Source of the DNA: Amorphoplanes friuliensis DSM 7358 | GTDB lineage: Bacteria; Actinomycetota; Actinomycetes; Mycobacteriales; Micromonosporaceae | Assembly: GCF_000494755.1 (NCBI RefSeq) | Contig: NC_022657.1 | Span: 197,501 to 261,500, forward strand | Length of the DNA: 64,000 bases | Direction of reading: 5' to 3' | Shown here: piece after piece, positions 18,959 to 27,083 of the stretch | Layout: the number at the start of each line of letters is the position of its first letter | Numbering within the stretch: the stretch's first letter is position 1 | The notes under the pieces: model-generated | What the model saw: the letters and a program-made list of their open reading frames with translations, nothing else | What the model was told of the DNA's origin: nothing | Database searches by the model: none | Position numbers and translations under genes: made by a program

Positions 18959-20037
18959 ACGCGGTCCGCGTCGGCCTCATCGGCGCCGGCGTCATCTCCG
19001 ACACGTACCTGAAAAATCTCACGAGCTTCCCCGATCTCCGGGTGGAGATGGTCGCGGACCTGGATCTGGGCCGGGCGCAGGCCCGGGCAGCACAGCACGG
19101 TGTTCCGCGGTCGGGCACGGTGGCCGACCTGCTCGCCGATCCCGGGATCGAGCTTGTCGTCAACCTCACCGTTCCGGTCGCCCACGTCGAGGTCGGTCTG
19201 GCCGCGCTCGGGGCGGGCAAGCACGTCTGGGCCGAGAAGCCGCTCGCCCTGGACCGTCCGTCGGCGCGCAAGCTGCTGGATCGGGCGCGGGAGCTGGGTC
19301 TGCGCGTCGCCAGCGCGCCGGACACCGTGCTCGGTGCCGGTCTGCAGACGGCTCGGCGGGCGATCGACGCGGGCCGGATCGGCGAGCCGCGGACGGCCCT
19401 GGCGCTCTTCCAGTCGCCGGGCCCGGAGAGCTGGCATCCCGCGCCGGAATTCCTCTTCCAGGCGGGCGGCGGGCCGCTGCTCGACATGGGGCCCTACTAC
19501 CTGACCGCTCTGGTTCACCTGCTCGGCCCGATCCGCCGGGTCACCGCGGCCGGCGGCCGGGCCCGGGAGACCAGGACGATCGGGTCCGGCCCCCGATCCG
19601 GTACGGAATTTGCCGTGACCGTCCCCACCACCGTGTCGGCGCTGCTCGAATTCGACCGCGGCGGCACCGCGCAGGTGGTGTTCAGCTTCGACTCCGCGCT
19701 GCCCCGGACGACCCTGGAGATCACCGGAACGCGTGGAGCAGCCGTACTCCCCGATCCGAACAGCTTCTCCGGCCCCACGATGCTGTGGCCCGACCAGGTC
19801 GAGCTGCCGGCGGAGGGGCATCAGGCCTCCCGCGGCACGGGTGTGCTCGAGCTGGCCCGCGCGATCCGTGCCGGTGTGCCGGAGCGGGCGTCCGGCGCGC
19901 TCGCCTTCCACGTCCTCGACGCCATGCAGTCGATCGACGAGTCGATGACCGCCGGGCAGCCGATCTCACTGCAGAGCAAGGCCGAGGCGCCGCCCGCCCT
20001 CCCGGCCGATTTTGATCCGTACGCGCGGACGCTCTAG
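18955..20037 (+). CDS. Gfo/Idh/MocA-family oxidoreductase
   Basis: A 360-residue NAD(P)-dependent sugar or inositol dehydrogenase-type protein. The Rossmann start VRVGLIGAGVIS binds the dinucleotide; the family EKP motif is WAEKPLAL near residue 98; the C-terminal beta domain has GGGPLLDMGPYYLTAL near 175, where the usual catalytic His is replaced by Tyr after DMG. It starts at GTG 18955 overlapping the isomerase stop, and converges on a TetR gene with a 4-base overlap. Confidence 0.93.
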   Translation: MNAVRVGLIGAGVISDTYLKNLTSFPDLRVEMVADLDLGRAQARAAQHGVPRSGTVADLLADPGIELVVNLTVPVAHVEVGLAALGAGKHVWAEKPLALDRPSARKLLDRARELGLRVASAPDTVLGAGLQTARRAIDAGRIGEPRTALALFQSPGPESWHPAPEFLFQAGGGPLLDMGPYYLTALVHLLGPIRRVTAAGGRARETRTIGSGPRSGTEFAVTVPTTVSALLEFDRGGTAQVVFSFDSALPRTTLEITGTRGAAVLPDPNSFSGPTMLWPDQVELPAEGHQASRGTGVLELARAIRAGVPERASGALAFHVLDAMQSIDESMTAGQPISLQSKAEAPPALPADFDPYARTL

Positions 20038-20642
20038 CCGAGCGGGACGGCCAGCAGGCTTTCCAGGTACGACCGCAGCGCACCGACCAGGTCCACCGCG
20101 CCGCCGCCGGACAGCCACTGGACCTGCAGGCCGTCCATCAGCGCCACCAGGTTCAGTCCCGCGTACGCGGGGTCGACGCCGGGACGCAGCTCACCGCGCT
20201 CAGCCAGCACCTGGAACGAGGCCACGGCGTAGTCACGGGCCATCTTGTAGTGCCGTTCGAAGTAGTCGTGCGCCGGATGCTCGGCCGCGACTGCTTCGGC
20301 GGCCAGCCGCGCGTAGACGTCCACGATCCCGGGGTGCTGCACGTTGTGGGCGGCCAGCGCGATCAGGTGCCGCAACGCGTCGAGCCCCGGTGGCACCGCG
20401 AGGTGTTCGCGCTCGGTGTCCTCGCTGTCGCGGCGTTCCAGCACGGCCGCGAGCAGCGCTTCCTTGGTCGGGAAGTAGTAGAGGAGCCCGGCGTGGGTGA
20501 TCCCGGACCGCCGGGCGATCTCCCGCAGCGACGAGCCGTGATAGCCGGCCTCGGCGTACACCGAGACGGCCGTCGTGATGATGTCCTCCCGACGGATCCG
20601 GCCCTTCAGATAGCCCTCGGCCACCCGGCAATCATGCCGCAC
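20034..20642 (-). CDS. TetR-family regulator
   Basis: A 202-residue regulator with an N-terminal helix-turn-helix (IITTAVSVYAEAGYHGSSLREIARRSGITHAGLLYYFPTK segment, about 20-62) and a C-terminal all-helical ligand domain with the DGLQVQWL block typical of BetI/AcrR-like members. The start overlaps the ECF42 sigma gene by 11 bases; an in-frame GTG at 20624 would remove the overlap. It may be cotranscribed with the sigma factor or serve the convergent sugar genes. Confidence 0.9.
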   Translation of the reverse strand: MRHDCRVAEGYLKGRIRREDIITTAVSVYAEAGYHGSSLREIARRSGITHAGLLYYFPTKEALLAAVLERRDSEDTEREHLAVPPGLDALRHLIALAAHNVQHPGIVDVYARLAAEAVAAEHPAHDYFERHYKMARDYAVASFQVLAERGELRPGVDPAYAGLNLVALMDGLQVQWLSGGGAVDLVGALRSYLESLLAVPLG

Positions 20643-21912
20643 CAGGCTTTAGTCCCCGGGAGGAACAGGCGGCGGCGCGGTCCAGCAGCAGGGCGCGTTC
20701 CCGCTCGTTGCGCGTCAGTGAGGCCGCTCGTTCGAACTCCACGCGTGCTTCGGCGTACCGGTCGAGCTTGGTCAGAAGGTCGCCGCGCACGCTCGGGAGC
20801 AGGTGGTAACTCTGCAGGGCCGGGAACGCCAGCAGCTGGTCCAGCAGGGCCAGCCCGGCCGCCGGCCCGAACGCCATGGACAGGGCCACCGCCCGGTTGA
20901 GCTCGACGACCGGGGACGGCCTGGTCGCGGCCAGCTGCTCGTAGAGCCGGGCGATGCGGGCCCAGTCGGTGTCCTCGAAGCGGCGGGCCCGGGCATGGCA
21001 GGCCGCGATGGCCGCCTGCAGCACGTACGGGCCGGGCCGGGCGTCGAGCACAGCCTCGGCACGTTCGAGCGCGGTCAGGCCGCGGCGAATCAGGAGCTGG
21101 TCCCAGCGGGCGCGGTTCTGATCGGCCAGCAGGATCGGCTCGCCGCCCGGGCCGGTGCGGGCGCCCGTCCGCGACGCCTGGATCTCCATCAGCGCCACCA
21201 GGCCGTGCACCTCGGGCTCGCGCGGGGCCAGCCGGGCCAGGATCCGCCCCAGCCGCAGGGCGTCCTCGCACAGCGCCGGCCGCATCCAGTCGTCGCCGGC
21301 GGTGGCCGAATAACCCTCGTTGAAGATGAGGTAGACGACCTCCAGCACCGAGGAGAGCCGGGCCGCCAGCTCCTCGCCCTGCGGCACCTCGAACGGCACC
21401 CGGGCGTTGGCCAGAGTCTTCTTGGCCCGCACGATCCGCTGCGCGACGGTTGTCTCCGGCACCAGGAAGGCCCGGGCGATCTCGTCGGTGGTCAGGCCGC
21501 CGAACAGCCGCAGGGTCAGCGCCGTGCGGGCCTCCGTCGACAGCACCGGGTGGCAGGCCACGAACACCAGCCGCAGCAGGTCGTCGCCGATGCCGTCGTC
21601 CTCGGCGACCATCGCACCGATGTCCGGGGTGGATTCCTCGAGGTCCCGGCCGACCTCCTCGACCTTGCGCCTGTAGGTCTCGTTGCGCCGGATCTGGTCG
21701 ATCGCCCGGCGCTTGGCGGTGGTCATCAGCCAGGCGCCCGGATTGCGCGGCACACCTTCCGCCGGCCACTGCTCCAGCGCTGCGACCAGCGCGTCCTGCG
21801 CCAGCTCCTCGGCCATGCCGACGTCTCGGACGAGCCTGGTCAGCCCGGCGATGAGCCGCGGCGACTCGATCCGCCAGACGGCCTCGATCGCGCGGTGGGT
21901 GTCGGTGGCCAC
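20632..21912 (-). CDS. ECF sigma factor, ECF42 group with C-terminal TPR extension
   Basis: A 426-residue sigma factor. Region 2 (about 10-80) carries DVGMAEELAQDALVAALEQWP and PGAWLMTTAKRRAIDQIRR; region 4 (about 125-180) has LRLFGGLTTDEIARAFLVPETTVAQRIVRAKK. The remainder, about 230 residues, is the helical TPR-like extension that defines ECF42 (LNRAVALSMAFGPAAGLALLD). ECF42 factors have no anti-sigma factor and are paired with a DGPF/YCII protein, exactly the gene lying 30 bases upstream. The extension is required for activity in studied members. Target functions are poorly known. Confidence 0.94.
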   Translation of the reverse strand: MATDTHRAIEAVWRIESPRLIAGLTRLVRDVGMAEELAQDALVAALEQWPAEGVPRNPGAWLMTTAKRRAIDQIRRNETYRRKVEEVGRDLEESTPDIGAMVAEDDGIGDDLLRLVFVACHPVLSTEARTALTLRLFGGLTTDEIARAFLVPETTVAQRIVRAKKTLANARVPFEVPQGEELAARLSSVLEVVYLIFNEGYSATAGDDWMRPALCEDALRLGRILARLAPREPEVHGLVALMEIQASRTGARTGPGGEPILLADQNRARWDQLLIRRGLTALERAEAVLDARPGPYVLQAAIAACHARARRFEDTDWARIARLYEQLAATRPSPVVELNRAVALSMAFGPAAGLALLDQLLAFPALQSYHLLPSVRGDLLTKLDRYAEARVEFERAASLTRNERERALLLDRAAACSSRGLKPGAA

Positions 21913-21942
21913 GGCACCGACTATCCCACCGCTACGGGCGAC

Positions 21943-22383
21943 TCAGCTGTTCCCGGCGGCTTTCGCGCGCCGCTCCCGGTCCTCCACGGCGGCCTGCTGC
22001 TCGGGGGTGAAGTTCTCACCGAAGTCCTCGGCCTGGAAGACCCGCCGGATCTCGACGTTGGTCGGCTCACCCGCACCCAGCCGCGCGAACGGGTAGCGCT
22101 TGAACCACTCGACGCACTCCTCGAGCGACTTCATCTCGACCAGGAAAAAGCCGGCGACCAGCTCCTTGGTCTCGGTGAACGGCCCGTCCACCACGGTCGT
22201 CTTCTCACCGTCGAAGTAGATCCGGGCGCCGTCACCGCTGGGCGAGATGCCCTCGGCGGCCAGCAGCACGCCCGCGTCGACCAGCTCCTCGATGAACTTG
22301 CCCGCCGTCTCGAAATCCTCGGTGGCGGGCAGCACGCCGGCTTCACTCTCCGCGGTGGCCTTGGTGATCACCATGAACCGCAT
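21943..22383 (-). CDS. YCII-related DGPF protein, ECF42 partner
   Basis: A 146-residue protein of the YCII/DGPF family with the signature VVDGPFTETKELVAGFFLVE near residues 63-82 and a preceding MVITKATAESEAG opening. Members have a ferredoxin-like fold; their chemistry is unknown. They are the conserved genomic partner, and often the main target, of ECF42 sigma factors. The upstream region has an ECF42-like promoter, and GAGGAG lies before the ATG. It is probably cotranscribed with the sigma gene. Confidence 0.93.
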   Translation of the reverse strand: MRFMVITKATAESEAGVLPATEDFETAGKFIEELVDAGVLLAAEGISPSGDGARIYFDGEKTTVVDGPFTETKELVAGFFLVEMKSLEECVEWFKRYPFARLGAGEPTNVEIRRVFQAEDFGENFTPEQQAAVEDRERRAKAAGNS

Positions 22384-22423
22384 CGTCGTCTCCTCACGTC
22401 AGGGTGCCTTCTCTCACCAACGC

Positions 22424-22450
22424 GTCGAACGGCAACCAGCCCCCACGACA
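22424..22450 (-). promoter_or_regulatory. Candidate ECF42-type promoter of the DGPF gene
   Basis: On the reverse strand TGTCGT (22450-22445), a 17-base spacer and CGAC (22427-22424) sit 41 bases before the DGPF start. This agrees with the reported ECF42 target motif, TGTCGA in the -35 region and CG(A/T)C in the -10 region, with one mismatch, and suggests autoregulation of the sigma-DGPF pair. Confidence 0.55.
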
Positions 22451-22461
22451 CCCTCCCAGAA

Positions 22462-22722
22462 TTATCTGGCCGATCCGGCCGGCTTCCTCCGGTGCGAGTT
22501 CTCCGGCCTGACCGAGAACAGGTCCGCGGGCTGGCAGCCCAGGGCGTCGCACAGCGCGGTCAGGGTGGAGAAGCGGATCGCCCGCGCGCGGCCGTTCTTC
22601 AGGATCGACAGGTTGGCCAGCGTGAGACCGACCTCGTCGGCCAGGGCGGTGAGCGTCATCCCGCGCGCCGCCAGCAGCTCGTCGATGTGGACGTCGACGC
22701 GGTGGCCCTCCTCCGGCGGCAT
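22462..22722 (-). CDS. Cro/CI-type helix-turn-helix regulator (YozG-like)
   Basis: An 86-residue DNA-binding protein. After MPPEEGHRVDVHIDELLAARG, the segment MTLTALADEVGLTLANLSILKNGRARAIRFSTL is the helix-turn-helix, followed by LCDALGCQPADLFSV, the usual end of this family. It begins at ATG 22722, overlapping the DUF2975 stop as TGATG. HTH proteins of this type are constant partners of DUF2975 membrane proteins. The CGAT-rich inverted repeat upstream of DUF2975 is its likely operator. Confidence 0.92.
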   Translation of the reverse strand: MPPEEGHRVDVHIDELLAARGMTLTALADEVGLTLANLSILKNGRARAIRFSTLTALCDALGCQPADLFSVRPENSHRRKPAGSAR

Positions 22723-23324
22723 CAGACCACCTCGTCGAGCTCGGTGCGCAGGGCCTGCCCGTGCTCGAGGACCTGCGCGAACGCCAGGACGACCAGACCC
22801 AGCGGCAGCCACCACAGCTGGGTGACCACGTTGCCTCCGAAGAAGAACCCGGCCCCGGGTACGCCCGCACTGTCGACGAGCAGCACCGCCGCGACATTGC
22901 TGACCACGAGAGCCAGTGCACCCGTACCGAGAATCAGGCGTCCGAGCCGGCGCAGCCCGGTGACCATCCGCGGGGTGAACGGGTGGTCGTCCGTGGCTTG
23001 ATCGATCAGGCGCCGGGCGACGACGATCATCGGGATGGCGGCCAGAACGAACCCGAACGAGTGAGCCAGCAGATCAAGAAGCAGCTGGTACGCGGAAGGG
23101 TCCTCGACACGCACCACGACGCTGCTGAGCTCGACCCGCGTCCCGGCGAGCTCCGGCGACCGCTCGCCGAAGGCCACGTCACGCGGCACCTCGAACGAGG
23201 TCGTGTTGTTGCCGGTGAGCACGCTCAGGACGGCCCCGGCGACGGCCAGCACGTCGAGCAGCAGCAACACCGAGAGAAAGGCGCGAAGACCCGCGAGGCG
23301 CCGTCCGGGACGAGAGGGTGACAA
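22722..23324 (-). CDS. DUF2975 membrane protein
   Basis: A 200-residue protein with four predicted membrane helices (about 13-36, 88-108, 128-152, 165-185) and an extracytoplasmic loop between the first two. The layout and its coupling to a Cro-like regulator fit DUF2975. Function is unknown; pairing suggests a sensing or protective membrane partner for the regulator. Translation starts at TTG 23324, supported by AAGGAG 6 bases upstream. Confidence 0.87.
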   Translation of the reverse strand: MSPSRPGRRLAGLRAFLSVLLLLDVLAVAGAVLSVLTGNNTTSFEVPRDVAFGERSPELAGTRVELSSVVVRVEDPSAYQLLLDLLAHSFGFVLAAIPMIVVARRLIDQATDDHPFTPRMVTGLRRLGRLILGTGALALVVSNVAAVLLVDSAGVPGAGFFFGGNVVTQLWWLPLGLVVLAFAQVLEHGQALRTELDEVV

Positions 23325-23333
23325 CGGAACTCC

Positions 23334-23358
23334 TTATCGATTTTCGATGTGTCGATAA
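23334..23358. promoter_or_regulatory. Inverted repeat with CGAT units, DUF2975/HTH operator
   Basis: TTATCGA at 23334-23340 and TCGATAA at 23352-23358 form a perfect 7-bp inverted repeat with an 11-base spacer that itself holds another TCGAT; a further ATCGAT lies at 23368-23373. It begins just upstream of the DUF2975 ribosome site, in the divergent region shared with the AraC gene. Four CGAT units in 36 bases suggest cooperative binding by the small HTH protein. Confidence 0.7.
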
Positions 23359-23420
23359 TCAATAAGATCGATGACCTTGTCAACCCGGCCGTGCTGCTGG
23401 GAGTTCTTTAGCATGGGGGC

Positions 23421-23855
23421 GTGAGCCGAGCGGTCGAGGAGTTGAACCGGCGGCTGCTCCGTGCCCGGGACACGATCGACCGTGCGTACGCCGAACCGCT
23501 CGACATCCGCGCGATCGCAGCGGTGGCCCACCTCTCGCCGGCGCATTTCAGTCGGTGTTTCCGCGCGGTGTTCGGTGAGACGCCGCACCGCTACCTGCAG
23601 CGGCGGCGGATCGAGCGTTCGATGTTTCTGTTGCGGGAGACCGGCCGGAGCGTCACCGACATCTGTTCGGATGTCGGCTTCACCAGCCTCGGGACCTTCA
23701 GCCGGACGTTCCGGGAGATCGTCGGGGAGACACCTTCGGGTTACCGCCGCGGACACGGGCCGGTCGTGACACCCCACTGCGTTCAGCTGGTCAACATGCG
23801 GCCGCGGCAGGATCGAGCAGTTTCGGATAAGCCGCTGACAGGGCCGCTTCTCTAG
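23421..23855 (+). CDS. AraC-family regulator, DNA-binding domain only
   Basis: A 144-residue protein that consists almost wholly of the double helix-turn-helix of AraC/XylS regulators: LDIRAIAAVAHLSPAHFSRCFRAVFGETPHRYL and the second unit SVTDICSDVGFTSLGTFSRTFREIVGETPSGYR. No ligand domain is present. It is 40 bases upstream of a VOC-fold gene on the same strand, a very common pairing in which the AraC protein controls the VOC gene. GTG start at 23421. Confidence 0.92.
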   Translation: MSRAVEELNRRLLRARDTIDRAYAEPLDIRAIAAVAHLSPAHFSRCFRAVFGETPHRYLQRRRIERSMFLLRETGRSVTDICSDVGFTSLGTFSRTFREIVGETPSGYRRGHGPVVTPHCVQLVNMRPRQDRAVSDKPLTGPLL

Positions 23856-23895
23856 CCTGACGACGTCCCCATTTCCTGGTCGAGGAGCACGCCGG

Positions 23896-24303
23896 ATGAT
23901 CACGAAGCTGAACGTCACGTCACTGTTTGTCCTCGACAAGGAGGAAGCGCTGGAGTTCTACGTCGGGAGGCTCGGGCTCGAGAAGGGCAGTGACGTGCAG
24001 CAGGGGTCCTACCGCTGGCTGACCGTCCGGGTGCCGGGTGGCGGCACGGAGATCTCGTTGGAGGAGCCGGGTCCGCCGTTGCACGACGAAGAGACGGCCG
24101 AGCGGCTCCGCGAGCTGGTCGCCAAGGGTGCCCTGAACGGTCTCGTTCTCAACACCGGCAACATCCAGGAGCTGTTCGAGAGCCTCCGGGCGGGTGGTTT
24201 CACCGACTTCACCCAGGAGCCCACCGAGCACTTCTACGGCACCGACATGGGCCTGCGGGACCCGTCCGGCAACGCCGTCCGGATCCTTCAACAGGGGAAG
24301 TGA
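23896..24303 (+). CDS. VOC-fold (glyoxalase/bleomycin-resistance type) protein
   Basis: A 135-residue two-module VOC protein: KLNVTSLFVLDKEEALEFYVGRLGL, a central acidic helix, and the closing DMGLRDPSGNAVRILQQ. Metal-ligand positions differ from glyoxalase I: the first position is not His, so the activity cannot be inferred. Probably controlled by the adjacent AraC-type protein. Confidence 0.9.
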   Translation: MITKLNVTSLFVLDKEEALEFYVGRLGLEKGSDVQQGSYRWLTVRVPGGGTEISLEEPGPPLHDEETAERLRELVAKGALNGLVLNTGNIQELFESLRAGGFTDFTQEPTEHFYGTDMGLRDPSGNAVRILQQGK

Positions 24304-24352
24304 GACTCAGATCAACGGCCGCGGGAGCGTGCGTCGCAGTAGCGTGGCGGGC

Positions 24353-25354
24353 GTGCCGACAAAAGCTGATCTGAGCAGCGCTGACCTTGATGAGATCCGG
24401 CAGTCCGCCCTGGGCGCGGCTGATCCGCTCGGTGTTGCGGCCGAGCTGGCCGGGGCCGTGGACGCCGGGCGACTGGCGGATCCGGGGGACGCCGGGCACG
24501 CCCTGACGCTCGCCGCGGAGATCGCCGAGAGCCGGTCGAAGCTTGATGCCGCCCTCCGGTACGCGGACCGGGCGATCGACGCGTACGGGACGCGGGACGA
24601 CAGCCAGGTTGCGGCGGTCCACGCGTTGCGCGCCCGGATCCTGTTCCGGGCCGGGCGCGGGGACGACGCGATGGCCGAGCTCGAGCCGCTGCGCCCGCTG
24701 CTCACCCGGTATTCGGACGCCGCGGCGTACGTGAGTGCCGCCCTGGTGGTCGGTGGTCGCACCCGGGTCGCGGAGGAGTGGCTGACCGAGGCCGTCAAGG
24801 TCGCGCTGGACGAACGTGGCGGGTCGGCCGAGCCGGCCAGCGCCGACGATGCCGGTCTGCTCTTCTTCCTGCTGCAGCAGCGGCACCGGACGCGTCATGC
24901 TCTCGGCCTGCCGCACGACCAGCACGACAACCTCGCCGACCGGCTCGAGACCAAACTGGCCAACACCACCGCCCGTGCCGCCACCGCGTCGGCCGAGGAT
25001 CTGGTCTTCTGGCCGCAGGCCGAGTTCGACCGTTTGCTGGCCGAGCAGCCGAAGCTGTCCGAGGCGTACGGCGAGACCTGGGACGAGCACCGCGCCCACC
25101 TGGAGCGGGAGTTGGTGCGGCTGGCCGGCGCCGGCCGGACCGGCCTGGCTCTGCTGCCCGGCTCGGTCACCGGCCTGATCCGGTACGCCGGAAGCGACGG
25201 CGACCCGTCCGACCCCCAGACCCGCTCCGGGTACGCCAAGCAGCTGGCCGCCGCGCCGGGTCACATCAGCTGGCCGCCGGAGCGCAACGGCTCGTGCTGG
25301 TGCGGTTCGGGCAACAAGTACAAGAAGTGCTGCTTGCCGCGTTCGCGCGGCTGA
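24353..25354 (+). CDS. SEC-C motif protein with helical repeat region
   Basis: A 333-residue protein. Most of it is Ala/Leu-rich helices resembling TPR-type repeats (about 40-170); the C-terminus has the zinc-binding SEC-C motif SCWCGSGNKYKKCC, as in SecA and many unlinked proteins. SEC-C can bind zinc and sometimes SecB or nucleic acids; no specific role is evident. GTG 24353 is chosen since the earlier frame runs through the VOC gene. Confidence 0.87.
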   Translation: MPTKADLSSADLDEIRQSALGAADPLGVAAELAGAVDAGRLADPGDAGHALTLAAEIAESRSKLDAALRYADRAIDAYGTRDDSQVAAVHALRARILFRAGRGDDAMAELEPLRPLLTRYSDAAAYVSAALVVGGRTRVAEEWLTEAVKVALDERGGSAEPASADDAGLLFFLLQQRHRTRHALGLPHDQHDNLADRLETKLANTTARAATASAEDLVFWPQAEFDRLLAEQPKLSEAYGETWDEHRAHLERELVRLAGAGRTGLALLPGSVTGLIRYAGSDGDPSDPQTRSGYAKQLAAAPGHISWPPERNGSCWCGSGNKYKKCCLPRSRG

Positions 25355-25358
25355 CCGT

Positions 25359-26252
25359 TCAGCCCCGGCGTGCCGAGGCGGGTACGCCCGCCCGGATCCG
25401 CCCGAGAAGTTCTGCGGTGCGCGGGTCGTCGAGCGCGCCGGGGCGATGAACGGCGTGGAAGGTCACCTGCGGCAGGTCGGTGATGCGCCGCGTGGTGAGG
25501 CCGGGAGCCGGGCGTACGCAGCCGGCGACGACGGCCAGTCCGACGCCGAGGGCGGCGAAGTCGAGAGTCATCGGCAAGCCTTCGGCCTCGACGGCCACGG
25601 TCCAGGTGACACCGGCGTTGGTCAGGGCCTGTTCGAGGTTGATCCGGTGCGGGCGTGCCGGTGGCGGGACGATCAGGTCCATGCCGGCGAGATCGCTCAG
25701 GCCGAGGCTGCGCTTACGGGCCAGACGATGATCGTCGGGCATCAGCAGCACCTGCGGGTACGTGGCGATCGGGAGGGTCACCAGGTCGTCGGGCAGGACG
25801 TGCAGGCTGAAGACGCCGAGGTGCGCGCGGCCGGTGCGGACAGCGGCCTGCATCTGATGACGGTTGGTGTGCAGGGGTCGCAGGCTGCCGGGTCGTTCGC
25901 CGAGCATGGTGCGGATGGTGTCGCCGAGGATGTAGAGGTACGCCGTGTGCCCGGAGGCGATCACGAGCGGGCGGGTCGGCGGGGTGCCGCGCAGCTCGTC
26001 CAGGAAGGCCGTCAGCCGTTCCTCGTGGTCGCGCGCGAAGCGGGCCACGCGTTCCCCGTCGGGTGTCAGCTCCAGCCGGTTTCCCGTGCGCTGGTAGAGC
26101 GGCCGGCCGAGGTGCCGGGCCAGCGTCGCCAGTTTGGAGTGCAGCGACGGCTGGGAGATGCGCAGGACCTCGGCGGCCCGGGTCAGGTTGAGATGTTCGG
26201 CAAAAACCGCGAACGCGGCCAGCGCGTCGGACGACATCCGCACCTCGGCCAT
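25359..26252 (-). CDS. LysR-family transcriptional regulator
   Basis: A 297-residue regulator. The winged helix (about 8-67) reads FAVFAEHLNLTRAAEVLRISQPSLHSKLATLARHLG; the co-inducer domain (about 95-290) contains two alpha/beta lobes, with VAGCVRPAPG near 230-240. It is divergent from an HD-domain gene, with 69 bases between starts, the usual arrangement for LysR control of the divergent gene. A T-N11-A dyad overlaps its own start codon. Confidence 0.93.
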   Translation of the reverse strand: MAEVRMSSDALAAFAVFAEHLNLTRAAEVLRISQPSLHSKLATLARHLGRPLYQRTGNRLELTPDGERVARFARDHEERLTAFLDELRGTPPTRPLVIASGHTAYLYILGDTIRTMLGERPGSLRPLHTNRHQMQAAVRTGRAHLGVFSLHVLPDDLVTLPIATYPQVLLMPDDHRLARKRSLGLSDLAGMDLIVPPPARPHRINLEQALTNAGVTWTVAVEAEGLPMTLDFAALGVGLAVVAGCVRPAPGLTTRRITDLPQVTFHAVHRPGALDDPRTAELLGRIRAGVPASARRG

Positions 26253-26265
26253 AGAACAACCCTAT
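26251..26265. promoter_or_regulatory. LysR-type T-N11-A dyad
   Basis: ATAG-N7-CTAT forms a perfect 4-7-4 dyad fitting the T-N11-A box of LysR regulators. It overlaps the LysR start codon and lies 57 bases before the divergent HD-domain gene. Short, so the call rests on placement. Confidence 0.45.
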
Positions 26266-26321
26266 AGGCGAGGCGCCAGCACATAGTTCTCACGAAGATC
26301 CGTAACCGAGATCATCGATCC

Positions 26322-27083
26322 ATGACGATCATTGATCAGCACCTCTTACGGGTGATGCCGCTGCACGCGGTGACCGAGTTGTACGGCGAAGCAGGCCTCC
26401 TCGATCGGCTGTCCCTGGAGCTCGACCGGATCCCCGAACCACACCGCGCCACGATCGCGGACGCCTGCGCGTGGGCGGCCGAGTTGCACGCCGGGCAGCG
26501 CCGGACCCGCGAGCCTTACCTCAATCACGTGCTCCGGGTGACGCTGCGGATGCTGTGCCACTACCGGGTCACCGACCCTGACGTCCTCACCGCCGGGCTG
26601 CTCCACGACGCGGTCGAGGACCAGTCCTGGGCGATCACCGAGCTGAGCGGGCACGGTCCGCCGCCCGTTGCCGAAGCCCTCGCGGTGATCGCCGGCCGGT
26701 ACAACGGACGGGTGGCACGCCTGGTCGAAGCGGTCACCATGCCGGCGCGACCCGAGGGCGCCGACCGGATCCGGCACTACACCGACCACCTCGCCGAGGT
26801 TCTGTCCGGCGAACCGTGGGCGCGCGTGATCAAGCTGTCCGACTTCACCGACAACGGCGTCGGCATCATCCACTCCATCGGGCCGGTCGTCGCCCGGTCG
26901 GCCCGCAAGTACGAAGCGGCGCTCCCGCTGCTGCGCGACCTGCTGGACCGGTCCGACACCCCGCTGCCGCCGGACGTGAAGGCCCACATCCGCGATCAGC
27001 TCGACCTCGCGCGACGGCGTTTCACCGCCATCCTCACCACCAGTAGTTGTCCTGAGGGACGTAGTGGTTCTCGAGTGCGGTGA
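26322..27083 (+). CDS. HD-domain phosphohydrolase-like protein (SpoT/RSH-hydrolase type)
   Basis: A 253-residue protein with an HD domain arranged as in (p)ppGpp hydrolases: AAELHAGQRRTREPYLNHVLRV, AGLLHDAVED (His-Asp metal ligands) and VIKLSDFTDN, the last matching the RSH block in which KLSDRLHN is usual. There is no synthetase, TGS or ACT domain, so it could be a small alarmone hydrolase or another nucleotidase. It is divergent from the LysR gene. Its 3' end overlaps the convergent aldo/keto reductase by 50 bases, so the last residues may lie beyond the functional domain. Confidence 0.85.
   Translation: MTIIDQHLLRVMPLHAVTELYGEAGLLDRLSLELDRIPEPHRATIADACAWAAELHAGQRRTREPYLNHVLRVTLRMLCHYRVTDPDVLTAGLLHDAVEDQSWAITELSGHGPPPVAEALAVIAGRYNGRVARLVEAVTMPARPEGADRIRHYTDHLAEVLSGEPWARVIKLSDFTDNGVGIIHSIGPVVARSARKYEAALPLLRDLLDRSDTPLPPDVKAHIRDQLDLARRRFTAILTTSSCPEGRSGSRVR

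Noticed and set aside
20803-23001. 732-codon frame on the plus strand
   Set aside because: It runs antisense across sigma, DGPF and HTH genes that each have clear family motifs.
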